Shown here: one piece after another, positions 15,210-23,808 of the stretch
How the letters are laid out: every line of letters starts with the position of its first letter
How positions within the stretch are numbered: position 1 is the first letter of the stretch
Source of the DNA: Burkholderia sp. WAC0059
Lineage (GTDB): Bacteria > Pseudomonadota > Gammaproteobacteria > Burkholderiales > Burkholderiaceae
NCBI RefSeq assembly: GCF_002870125.1
Contig: NZ_PNEO01000009.1
Coordinates: 124,001-188,000, forward strand
Direction: 5' to 3'
DNA length: 64,000 nt
Notes under the pieces: model-generated
Database searches by the model: none
What the model saw: the letters and a program-made list of their open reading frames with translations, nothing else
Told to the model about the DNA's origin: nothing
Program-made: the position numbers and the translations under genes

Positions 15210-16379
15210 ATGACATTCAAGGCATTGGGAGACGAAGGGTTCGGCGACATTCGCGAGGCGGTGCGCGACCTGTGCGCACAGTTTCCGCCCGACTATTTCC
15301 GCAAGATCGACGAAGCGCGCGGCTACCCCGAAGCCTTCGTCGACGCGTTGACGCAGGCCGGCTGGCTCGCCGCGCTGATTCCTCAGGAGTACGGCGGTTC
15401 GGGTCTCGGTCTGACCGAGGCCTCGGTCATCATGGAGGAGATCAACCGCTCGGGCGGCAACTCCGGCGCCTGCCACGGCCAGATGTACAACATGGGCACG
15501 CTCGTGCGCCACGGCTCCGAGGCGCAGAAGCGCCACTACCTGCCGAAGATCGCGAGCGGCGAGCTGCGTCTGCAGTCGATGGGCGTCACCGAGCCGACGA
15601 CGGGCACGGACACCACGAAGATCAAGACCACGGCCGTGAAGCAAGGCGACCGCTACGTGATCAACGGCCAGAAGGTGTGGATCTCGCGCATCCAGCATTC
15701 GGACTTCATGATCCTGCTCGCGCGCACGACGCCGCTCGCCGAGGTCGCGCGCAAGTCCGACGGCATGTCGATCTTCATGGTGGACCTGCGCGAGGCGACC
15801 GGCCACGGCCTGGAGGTGCGACCCATCGCGAACATGGTCAACCACGAGACCAACGAGCTGTTCTTCGACAACCTCGAAATTCCTGCGGAAAACCTGATCG
15901 GCGAGGAAGGCAAGGGCTTTCGCTACATTCTCGACGGGCTGAACGCCGAGCGCACGCTGATCGCCGCCGAATGCCTCGGCGACGCGTACTGGTTCATCGA
16001 GAAGGTGACGAAGTACGCGAACGAGCGCATCGTGTTCGGCCGCCCGATCGGGCAGAACCAGGGCGTGCAGTTTCCGATCGCGCGCGCCTACGTGAACACC
16101 GAGGCCGCGAGCCTGATGCGCTTCAAGGCCTGCGCGCGCTTCGACGCGCACGAGCCCTGCGGCGAGGAAGCGAACATGGCGAAGCTGCTCGCGGCCGACG
16201 CGTCGTGGGAAGCCGCCAACGCGTGCCTGCAGTTCCACGGCGGGTTCGGCTTCGCGGCCGAGTACGACGTCGAGCGCAAGTTCCGCGAGACGCGCCTCTA
16301 CCAGGTCGCGCCGATCTCGACGAACCTGATCCTGTCGTACGTCGCCGAGCACGTGCTCGGGCTGCCGCGTTCGTTCTGA
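15210..16379 (+). CDS. Acyl-CoA dehydrogenase
   Basis: This 389-residue flavoenzyme has the full family length. Motifs seen are the N-terminal IPQEYGGSGLG, the FAD/substrate loop MGVTEPTTGTDTTKIKT, and INGQKVWISR. The catalytic base seems to be Glu247 in GLNAERTLIAAE, the position used by isovaleryl- and long-chain-type enzymes; the C-terminal site that carries Glu in medium-chain types reads LYQVAPIS instead. ATG 15210 has AAGGAAGAGG upstream. It is first in an operon with a CoA-transferase and an MmgE/PrpD protein, so it probably oxidises the CoA ester formed there. Confidence 0.92.
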   Translation: MTFKALGDEGFGDIREAVRDLCAQFPPDYFRKIDEARGYPEAFVDALTQAGWLAALIPQEYGGSGLGLTEASVIMEEINRSGGNSGACHGQMYNMGTLVRHGSEAQKRHYLPKIASGELRLQSMGVTEPTTGTDTTKIKTTAVKQGDRYVINGQKVWISRIQHSDFMILLARTTPLAEVARKSDGMSIFMVDLREATGHGLEVRPIANMVNHETNELFFDNLEIPAENLIGEEGKGFRYILDGLNAERTLIAAECLGDAYWFIEKVTKYANERIVFGRPIGQNQGVQFPIARAYVNTEAASLMRFKACARFDAHEPCGEEANMAKLLAADASWEAANACLQFHGGFGFAAEYDVERKFRETRLYQVAPISTNLILSYVAEHVLGLPRSF

Positions 16380-16391
16380 GGAGGCGAAGCC

Positions 16392-17582
16392 ATGCGACCG
16401 CTCGACGGCATCACCGTGGTCTCGCTCGAACACGCGATCGCCGCGCCGTTCTGCACGCGCCAGCTCGCCGACCTCGGCGCGCGCGTGATCAAGATCGAAC
16501 GGCCCGGCGCGGGCGACTTCGCGCGCCGCTACGACGAACGCGTGCGCGGGCTCTCGTCGCATTTCGTCTGGACCAACCGCTCAAAGGAAAGCGTCGAGCT
16601 CGACCTGAAGGCGCCGCTCGCGGCCGAGGCGCTGCGCCGGCTCGTGGCAAAAGCCGACGTGCTCGTGCAGAACCTCGCGCCCGGCGCGGCCGAGCGGCTC
16701 GGGCTCGGCTTCGACGCGCTGCACCGCGATCACCCGACGCTCATCGTCTGCGACATCTCCGGCTACGGCGGCGATGGCCCCTATCGCGACCGCAAGGCCT
16801 ACGACCTGCTGATCCAGAGCGAAGCCGGCTTTCTCTCGGTGACGGGCACGCCGGATACGCCGTCGAAGGCGGGCTGCTCGATCGCCGACATCGCGGCCGG
16901 CATGGTCGCCTACAGCCAGATCCTCGCCGCGCTGCTGCAACGCGGGCGCACCGGCCTGGGCGCGCGCCTCGACGTCTCGATGCTCGAAAGCATGGTCGAG
17001 TGGATGGGCTACCCGATGTACTACGCGTTCGACGGTCAGTCGCCGCCGCCGCGCGCGGGCGCCTCGCACGCGACGATCTACCCCTACGGCCCGTTCCCGG
17101 CCGGCGACGGCCGCCAGGTGATGCTCGGCCTGCAGAACGAGCGCGAATGGAAGGCGTTCTGCGAGGTCGTGCTGCAACAGCCCGAGCTCGCGACGGACCC
17201 GCGCTTCGACGCGAACTTCAAGCGCTCGGCCGCACGAGAGGCGCTCTCGGCCCTCGTCGTCGAACATTTTTCGCGGCTGACCGCGGCGCAGGTGATCGAG
17301 CGGCTCGACGCCGCGCAGATCGCGAACGCGCACGTCAACGCGATGGCCGACGTCTACGCGCATCCGCAACTGCACGCGCGCGGGCGCTGGGTCGAGATCG
17401 ACTCACCGCAGGGCAGGCTGCCCGCGCTGCGTCCGCCCGGCTCGTCGAGCGCGTTCGAGGCGCGCATGGACGGCGTGCCGGCGCTCGGCCAGCACACCGA
17501 AGCGGTGCTGGCCGAACTCGGCTTTTCCGCCGCGCAGATCGCGGCGCTTTCTCACGCATCGCATACGGAGACACCGGCATGA
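16392..17582 (+). CDS. CaiB/BaiF family (class III) CoA-transferase
   Basis: This 396-residue protein has the intertwined-dimer CoA-transferase pattern: RPLDGITVVSLEHAIAAPF at the N terminus, ADLGARVIKIERPGAGDFAR, NRSKESVELDLK, CDISGYGGDGPYRDRKAYD, and LDVSMLESMVEWM. The residue in the usual catalytic Asp position in the last motif appears to be Glu, which some subfamilies share. It follows the acyl-CoA dehydrogenase by 12 bases and overlaps the next gene by ATGA. Its role would be activation of a carboxylic acid to a CoA thioester. Confidence 0.9.
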   Translation: MRPLDGITVVSLEHAIAAPFCTRQLADLGARVIKIERPGAGDFARRYDERVRGLSSHFVWTNRSKESVELDLKAPLAAEALRRLVAKADVLVQNLAPGAAERLGLGFDALHRDHPTLIVCDISGYGGDGPYRDRKAYDLLIQSEAGFLSVTGTPDTPSKAGCSIADIAAGMVAYSQILAALLQRGRTGLGARLDVSMLESMVEWMGYPMYYAFDGQSPPPRAGASHATIYPYGPFPAGDGRQVMLGLQNEREWKAFCEVVLQQPELATDPRFDANFKRSAAREALSALVVEHFSRLTAAQVIERLDAAQIANAHVNAMADVYAHPQLHARGRWVEIDSPQGRLPALRPPGSSSAFEARMDGVPALGQHTEAVLAELGFSAAQIAALSHASHTETPA

Positions 17583-18934
17583 GCACGCATCCCGGCAAGG
17601 AACTAGCCGCCTTCGCGGCGTCGCTGCAGTTTTCCGATCTGCCCGACGCGGTCGTCGCGCGCGCCGAGGACCTCTTTCTCGACTGGGCCGGCTCCGCGCT
17701 CGCGGGCAAGGGCGCGCGGCCGGTCGAGACGATCGAGGCGTTCGCGCGGCAGATGGGCGGCACGGGCGGCCACGCCGAGGTGCTGATCTCGCGGCGGCGC
17801 ACGACGCCCTACTTCGCCGCGATGGTCAACGCGGCGGCGTCGCACTACGCCGAGCAGGACGACGTGCACAACGGCTCGGTGCTGCATCCGGCGACCGTGG
17901 TGTTCCCGGTCGCGCTCGCCGTCGCGCAGCAGGAGAAATTGTCGGGCCGCGCGCTGATCGCGGGCGCGGCGGCGGGCTACGAGGTCGGCATCCGCGTCGG
18001 CGAATTTCTCGGCCGCTCGCACTACCGCGTGTTCCACACGACCGGCACGGCCGGCACGCTGGCCGCCGCGGCGACGGCGGGCCGGATGCTGAACCTCTCC
18101 GCGGCGCAGATGCTGCACGCGTTCGGCTCGGCCGGCACCCAGGCGGCCGGCCTGTGGGAATTCCTGCGCGACGGCGCGGACTCCAAGCAATTGCATACCG
18201 CGCGGGCCGCCGCTAACGGACTGATGGCCGCGTTCCTCGCCCGTGACGGCTTCACGGGCGCCTCGCGCATCTTCGACGGCGCGCAGGGCATGGCGGCCGG
18301 CATGTCGGGCGACGCGGACCCGGCGCGGCTCGTCGACCGGCTCGGCACGCGCTGGGCGCTGGCCGAAACGTCGTTCAAGTACCACGCGTCGTGCCGGCAC
18401 ACGCATCCGGCCGCCGACGCCTTGCTCCTCGCGATGACCGAACACGGGCTCGCGGCCGACGACGTCGCGCAGGTAACGGCACACGTGCACCAGGGCGCGC
18501 TCGACGTGCTCGGCCCCGTCGTCGATCCTAAGACCGTGCATCAGGCGAAGTTCTCGATGGGCACGGTGCTCGGCCTCATCGCGCTGCACCGCAACGCGGG
18601 CCTGAACGAATTCGCGGACCAGTTCAGCGAGGCGCGCGTGCGCGCGTTCGGCGACAAGGTGCGGATGGTGCTCGACCCCGAGGTCGACGCCGCCTATCCG
18701 GCGCGCTGGATCGGCAAGGTGACGGTGACGACGACGGACGGACGCACGCTGCGCGCGCGCGTCGACGAGCCGAAGGGCGACCCCGGCAACACGCTCGCGC
18801 GCGACGAGCTGCGCGCGAAGGCGCTGCGGCTCGCGGCGTTCGGCGAGGCGGCGTCGGAGGCCGAGATGCGGCGGCTGTTCGAGCGCGTGGCCGCGATGCC
18901 GGAAATCGCGGAAGTCGGTCCGCTGCTCGGTTGA
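17579..18934 (+). CDS. MmgE/PrpD family protein
   Basis: This 451-residue protein belongs to the family of 2-methylcitrate dehydratase and cis-aconitate decarboxylase. Family features include the N-terminal LFLDWAGSALAGKG, the HYAEQDDVHNGSVLHPATV segment with active-site His and Asp residues, HTTGTAGTLAAAATAGRML, and SFKYHASCRHTHPAADA. The ATG overlaps the upstream TGA (ATGA). Its presence beside a CoA-transferase and a mesaconyl/itaconyl-type hydratase suggests a C5 or branched dicarboxylate route, but the reaction is unproven. Confidence 0.88.
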   Translation: MSTHPGKELAAFAASLQFSDLPDAVVARAEDLFLDWAGSALAGKGARPVETIEAFARQMGGTGGHAEVLISRRRTTPYFAAMVNAAASHYAEQDDVHNGSVLHPATVVFPVALAVAQQEKLSGRALIAGAAAGYEVGIRVGEFLGRSHYRVFHTTGTAGTLAAAATAGRMLNLSAAQMLHAFGSAGTQAAGLWEFLRDGADSKQLHTARAAANGLMAAFLARDGFTGASRIFDGAQGMAAGMSGDADPARLVDRLGTRWALAETSFKYHASCRHTHPAADALLLAMTEHGLAADDVAQVTAHVHQGALDVLGPVVDPKTVHQAKFSMGTVLGLIALHRNAGLNEFADQFSEARVRAFGDKVRMVLDPEVDAAYPARWIGKVTVTTTDGRTLRARVDEPKGDPGNTLARDELRAKALRLAAFGEAASEAEMRRLFERVAAMPEIAEVGPLLG

Positions 18935-18982
18935 AGCGGAAATCGGCGCGAAGGTCGGCTCAACGAACGGGAGCCGGCGCGT

Positions 18983-19879
18983 TCAGCGCGCCTCGTTCGT
19001 CAACTGCGTGATGAGCTCGCGGGCGAACCCGGGCAGCGCTTCGAGGCTGCGCGTGCAGATCTTCAGGTTGCGCACGGCCCAGTCGTCGTTGAGCGCGAGA
19101 ATGCGGATCTGCATCTGCTTCTCGTAGCGGCGCGCCGGCAGTTCGGGCAGCATGCCGATGCCGACGCCCATCTCGATCATCCGGCAGGCGGCCTCGAAGT
19201 TGCCGACGTGGATGCGCATGCGCAGCGGCCGGTTCAGCACGCGCGCGGCCTGCACCGAGAACGCGTGGATCGCGCTGCCCTCGGGCAGGCCGACGAAGTC
19301 GTAGTCGAGCGTGTCGCGGTAGTCGATGGCGTCGTGGCTCGCGAGCGGATGCCCGGCCGCGACCGCGATGACGAGCCGGTCCTGCCGGTACGGCATCACT
19401 TCGAGCCCTTCGGTCAGCACGTTGCCGGCGACGATGCCGATGTCGGTCATGCCTTCGCCGACGGCCTTCACGATGTCGCCGGAGAGGCGCTCGCGCAACT
19501 CGACGTCGACGTCGGGATGGCTGGCGAGAAAGCGGCTCAGCGCGGCCGGCAGCATCTCGGTGATCGCCGTCGTATTCGCCGCGATGCGCAGATGCCCCTT
19601 GACGCCGTCCGTGTAAGCTTGCAGGTCGCCCTTGAGACGCTCGATCTGCTGGAGCACGACGCGGGCGTGGTGCAGCAGCGTGTCGCCGGGCGGCGTCAGC
19701 GTGACGCCGGTGCTCGCGCGGTAGAGCAGCTTCGCGCCGATGCCGTCCTCCAGATTCTTGATGCGCAGGCTCGCGGCCGGCAGCGAAATGCCGGAGCGCT
19801 CCGCGCCCCGCGTAAGGCTGCGGCTCTCCGCGATGTTCACGAAGAGCCGCATGTCCGCCAGATCGAGATGCAGTGCCAT
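18983..19879 (-). CDS. LysR-family transcriptional regulator
   Basis: This 298-residue regulator has an N-terminal winged HTH (about residues 6-65: DMRLFVNIAESRSLTRGAE, then SLRIKNLEDGIGAKLL) and a type 2 periplasmic-binding-like effector domain (about 92-298). It sits at the end of the acyl-CoA dehydrogenase operon in convergent orientation and probably controls the divergent promoter at 14914-15209. Confidence 0.92.
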   Translation of the reverse strand: MALHLDLADMRLFVNIAESRSLTRGAERSGISLPAASLRIKNLEDGIGAKLLYRASTGVTLTPPGDTLLHHARVVLQQIERLKGDLQAYTDGVKGHLRIAANTTAITEMLPAALSRFLASHPDVDVELRERLSGDIVKAVGEGMTDIGIVAGNVLTEGLEVMPYRQDRLVIAVAAGHPLASHDAIDYRDTLDYDFVGLPEGSAIHAFSVQAARVLNRPLRMRIHVGNFEAACRMIEMGVGIGMLPELPARRYEKQMQIRILALNDDWAVRNLKICTRSLEALPGFARELITQLTNEAR

Positions 19880-20049
19880 CGGATGCTCCAGGTCATCCCG
19901 GCGACTTTAGGCCATCCCGCCGCCCGGCGGGAATACGGATTTCGCCTGGCGGCTACGGTTCTCGCGGTCGGGCACGGTCGCGCGCGCCGGGCCGCGGCCC
20001 GGGGGCCGCAGGCGCCGCGCCCGCCTCGCGTCTTGAGTTCAGGCGCTTT

Positions 20050-20979
20050 TCAGGACGCAGCGCGCACCGGCACGCCGTTCAGCTCGCCCACGACGTCGAA
20101 CAGATGCGGCACGTAGCGGTCGCCGTGGCCGAGGTTGGTCGCAAGCAGATAGACCTGGCGCGCGGCCTCGGCGACGATCGCCGTCGACGCGTATTCGCCG
20201 GCCAGCCGCGTGTAGGCGCGCATGTCCTTCAACGCATTGCGCAGCGCGAACTGCTGGCCGCTGTCGTCGCCTTCGAGCACGAACGGCACGATGCGGTCGA
20301 ACGTCCGGCTGTGCGCGCCGCTCAGCCGGCACAGGTCCGTGAACGCGCGCAGGTTCAGCCCCGCCTTCGCGGCCGTGCCGAACGCCTCGGCCAGCACGAC
20401 GGCGTTCGCCTGCGCGACGAAGTTGTGGATCAGCTTCGCGCGATAGCCGGAGCCCAGCGCGCCGAGGTGATGGACCGTCTCCGCGAACGTGTCGAAGAGC
20501 GGCCGCACCGTCTCGACCAGCTCGGCCGCGCCGCCGACGAGCACGTTCAGGCGCCCTTCGCGCGCCTCCTTCGGCGTGCGGTTCACGGGCGCGTCGAGGA
20601 ACTGCGCGCCGCGCGCCGCGAGCGCCGTCGCGGCTTCCTGCGCGAACTCCGGGTCGGCCGTCGTCGCGTCGACGACGATGAGGCCGGCATGCGCGCCCGC
20701 CAGCAGCCCCCGCTCGCGCACGAGCACGTCGCGCACCTGCGGCGTGCCCGTCACGCTGATCAGCACCACGTCCACGTCGCGCGCGAGCGCTTCGGCCGAG
20801 GCCGCCTCGGCGGCGCCGCGCGCCACCAGCGCCTCCACGGCGTCGCGGCTGCGGTGCGCGAGCACCGTCAGCGCAAAGCCGTGCGTCAGGACGTTGTGCG
20901 CGATCGCCTCGCCCATCAGCCCGAGGCCGATCATGCCGACGCGCCGGATGCGCGCGGGAATCTGGATCTTGTCTGTCAT
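20050..20979 (-). CDS. 3-hydroxyisobutyrate dehydrogenase-like NAD(P)-dependent oxidoreductase
   Basis: This 309-residue beta-hydroxyacid dehydrogenase starts with a Rossmann motif GMIGLGLMGEAIAHN (about residues 15-29). It carries the substrate-binding segment FLDAPVNRTPKEAREGRL near 125 and the catalytic Lys in GSGYRAKLIHN near 178. Family members include tartronate semialdehyde reductase and 2-hydroxy-3-oxopropionate-type enzymes, which fits the neighbouring sugar-acid genes. It lies 36 bases after the broken FMN dehydrogenase. Confidence 0.88.
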   Translation of the reverse strand: MTDKIQIPARIRRVGMIGLGLMGEAIAHNVLTHGFALTVLAHRSRDAVEALVARGAAEAASAEALARDVDVVLISVTGTPQVRDVLVRERGLLAGAHAGLIVVDATTADPEFAQEAATALAARGAQFLDAPVNRTPKEAREGRLNVLVGGAAELVETVRPLFDTFAETVHHLGALGSGYRAKLIHNFVAQANAVVLAEAFGTAAKAGLNLRAFTDLCRLSGAHSRTFDRIVPFVLEGDDSGQQFALRNALKDMRAYTRLAGEYASTAIVAEAARQVYLLATNLGHGDRYVPHLFDVVGELNGVPVRAAS

Positions 20980-21015
20980 GGTCTTGATCTATCGTGTCGC
21001 CGCCCGGGCGGCATG

Positions 21016-22249
21016 TCATGGAAAGGAAGAAACCACCTGCATGCGCGGCTCGTCGGATTCGCGCGGCGAAGCATGGCGGGGCCAGTCGAGGTAGCGCGCG
21101 TCGAGCTCGTCCACGTCCGTGCAGCCGAGCAGCCCGAGCACGCGGTCCACCTCGCTCTTCAGAATCTCGATCGCGCGCGCGACGCCGCGCCGACCGCCGG
21201 CCGCGAGGCCGTAGCTCGTCGCGCGGCCGAGCAACACGCCGTCGGCGCCGAGCGCCATCGCCTTCACGATGTCCGCGCCGCGTCGAAAGCCCCCGTCGAG
21301 CAGCACCGCGAGGCGACCGTCCACGCGCGCGACCACCTCGGGCAGGACGTCCATCGCCGAGACCGCGCCGTCGAGCTGCCGCCCGCCGTGGTTCGACAGC
21401 ACGATGCCGTCCGCGCCGGCGGCCACGGCCAGCGCCGCGTCCTCGGCGCCGAGCAGCCCCTTGAGGATCAGCCGGTTCGGCCAGCGCTCGCGCAGCCAGC
21501 GCACGTGCTCCCACGCGAGCGACGGGTCGAGCTCGCGCCAGCGCCTGGGCCGCGCCGCGCACGCTGTCCTGCCCCGGCGCGAGCAGGTCGCCCAGGTTCG
21601 CGAAGCGCGGCATGCCGTGCGGCACCAGCACGTCGAACATCCAGCGCGGATGCAGGGCCGCGTCGAGCCGGTTGCGCCAGTCGAGTTCGAGCGGCCGCGC
21701 GTAATTGCGCATGTCCCACTCGCGCTTGCCGAACACCGCGCTGTCGGTCGTCAGCACGAGCGCCTCGACGTTCGCCGCGAGCGCGCGGCGCGCCAGCTTC
21801 TCGACGAACGCGCGGTTGCGGTACATATAGACCTGCATCCAGACGCGCCCGCCCGCGCGCCGCACGACGTCCTCGAGCGACGTCGTCGACGCGTTGCTGA
21901 GCACGAACGGAATGCCGGCTTCCGCGGCCGCGCCGGCGAGCGCGAGGTCGCCCTCGTGCGCGAGCAGTCCGCTGAAACCGGTCGGGCCGATCAGGAACGG
22001 CGCCGCGCTCGGCTTGCCGAACAGCGTGATGCCGACGTTGCGGCGCGAGACGTCCACGAGCGAGCGCGGCCTGAACGCGATCTCGCCGAACACGTCGCGG
22101 TTGCGCCGCAGCGTCAGCTCGTCCTCCGCGCCGCCCTCGAGGTACTCGAAACAGAAGTTCGGCACGCGCCGGCGCGCGAGGCCGCGCAACTCGTCGATGC
22201 TGTGGGCCCGCGCCAGATCCGGGCCCGCGTATAAGCGCCTCTGCAGCAA
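21016..22249 (-). pseudogene. FMN-dependent alpha-hydroxy-acid dehydrogenase, frameshifted
   Basis: This is a member of the lactate/mandelate/glycolate oxidase family. The N-terminal half (FCFEYLEGGAEDELTL, GPTGFSGLLAHEGDLALA) reads in one frame from about 22249 to 21535. The C-terminal half reads in another frame from about 21534 to 21016 and holds the catalytic SNHGGRQLDG and the FMN-phosphate site DGGFRRGADIVKA. The break fits loss of one GC dinucleotide in a GCGCGC run at 21531-21540, which would restore ALARELDPSLAWEH. Without repair the product lacks its catalytic His. The start is uncertain; TTG at 22249 has GGCGGAG close upstream. It may be a real mutation or a sequencing error. Confidence 0.85.
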
Positions 22250-22295
22250 TTCTCCGCCCCCCGAATCGTCCTGCCGTCCTGCCGTCCGGTCTTCG

Positions 22296-23591
22296 TCAGA
22301 CCGCCAGCTTCTTCTCGTAGTTGATGAACAGCGTGCAGAGCATCTGCACGATCGCCACGGCGACGAAAAACATCAGCGCGAGGAAGTACGAACCCGTGTG
22401 CTGGACGATGAAGCCGATGAAGATCGGTACGAAGATGCCCGCGATGTTGCCGACGAAGTTCATGATGCCGCATAGCGTGCCGGCGCGCCGGCGCGTCGCG
22501 AGCATGGACGGCGTCGCCCAGTTGCAGCCGCCGCACCAGCGCACGAAGAAAAGCGACACGCACAACAGCATCACGACCGCGAACGGCGAACCCGCATACG
22601 CGACGGCGCACATCGACAGCGCCACGGCCGCGGCGCCGACCATCATCATCGTGCGGTACACGAAGTTCGCGCCCGTGCCCTGCGCCTTGCTGCGGTCGGC
22701 GATCCAGCCGCCGACGACCTCGCCGACGAAGCCCATCGCGAAGATCAGGAACGTCGCGTTGCCCATCGACTTGAGGTCGAAGCCGTGCGCCTTGTACAGG
22801 TAGGTCGGCAGCCAGGTCATCAGGCCGTAGAAGATCAGGTTCGTGCAGGTGTGGCTCACGCACATCGCCCAGACCGAGCGATAGCGGAAGAAGCTCAGCA
22901 GCGAGGTGCCGGCCTCGGCCTGCGGCTCGTGGCGGTCCTCCTCGGCCAGCGCCTGCTCGATGTAGGCCGCCTCGGCCTCGTTGATGCGCGGATGCTCGCG
23001 CGGCATGTTGCGGATGTACCACCAGGCCCAGAGGCCGCACAGGATCGTGCCGCCGCCGGCCACGACGAACGCCGCGCGCCACGAGCCGAGCCAGCCCATC
23101 AGGAGCGCCGTGACCACCGCGCCGACGCCCGAGCCGAGCGCCGAGCCGCCGTCGAGCAGCGCCGCGCCGCGCGTGCGCTCGTTCTGCGTGAGCCACATCG
23201 CGTTGAGCTTGCCGCCGGCCGGATAGATCGGCGCCTCGCTGATGCCGAGGCCGAAGCGCGTGAGCAGCAGCGAGAACCAGCCGACGCTGGCGGCGCCGAC
23301 GGCCTGGAAGAAGCCCCAGCCGATCGCCGCGGCCGCGATCACGGCGCGCGGCTTGAAGCGGTCGGCCAGCACGCCCGAGGGCACCTGCATGAAGAGATAG
23401 GTCCAGAAGAACGCGCTCAGGATGAGCCCCTGCCGCTCGGGCGTCATCCGGAACTCCTGCGCGATGGTCGGCATGGCGACCGAGAGCGCGGCGCGGTCGA
23501 TGTAGTTCAGCGATACGAGCGTGAGCAGCAGCACGAAAATCTTCCATCGCGTGCTGGACATGCGGACTGCGCCTACGTGCGTTGCTTCCAT
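22296..23591 (-). CDS. MFS transporter, anion:cation symporter (hexuronate/sugar-acid type)
   Basis: This 431-residue transporter has about 12 helices and ACS-family features: LTLVSLNYIDRAALSVAMP in helix 1, QVPSGVLADRFKPR between helices 2 and 3, RFGLGISEAPIYPAGGKL in helix 4, and GEVVGGWIADRSKA in the second half. Relatives import glucarate, galactarate, galactonate and hexuronates. ATG 23591 has AAGGAG 9 bases upstream, and the upstream in-frame extension is low-complexity. It stands between the KGSA dehydrogenase and the FMN dehydrogenase in the same direction. Confidence 0.9.
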   Translation of the reverse strand: MEATHVGAVRMSSTRWKIFVLLLTLVSLNYIDRAALSVAMPTIAQEFRMTPERQGLILSAFFWTYLFMQVPSGVLADRFKPRAVIAAAAIGWGFFQAVGAASVGWFSLLLTRFGLGISEAPIYPAGGKLNAMWLTQNERTRGAALLDGGSALGSGVGAVVTALLMGWLGSWRAAFVVAGGGTILCGLWAWWYIRNMPREHPRINEAEAAYIEQALAEEDRHEPQAEAGTSLLSFFRYRSVWAMCVSHTCTNLIFYGLMTWLPTYLYKAHGFDLKSMGNATFLIFAMGFVGEVVGGWIADRSKAQGTGANFVYRTMMMVGAAAVALSMCAVAYAGSPFAVVMLLCVSLFFVRWCGGCNWATPSMLATRRRAGTLCGIMNFVGNIAGIFVPIFIGFIVQHTGSYFLALMFFVAVAIVQMLCTLFINYEKKLAV

Positions 23592-23690
23592 TTGGCCTGT
23601 CTCCTTGCCTTGTCGGGCGCGGTGCGCCCTCGTTGTGTCTGCGCGGAATGCGTGCGCCGGGTCTCGCCTGCGCCGATGAGTGCCGCTCGA

Positions 23691-23735
23691 GCCGCTTGAG
23701 CTGCTCGAACCGCCTGAACCGCCTGAACCGATAGG
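23691..23735. repeat. Five imperfect 9-bp tandem repeats (GAACCGCCT type)
   Basis: Units GAGCCGCTT, GAGCTGCTC, GAACCGCCT, GAACCGCCT and GAACCGATA follow each other without gaps. They lie in the 217-base gap between the aldehyde dehydrogenase stop and the MFS start. Confidence 0.7.
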
Positions 23736-23808
23736 CACGCCGATCGGCCCGTCGGCTCGATTGGCTCAAGCGGGCGTCATCGACGCAGACCCGCTCGCTT
23801 GCGCGGCG

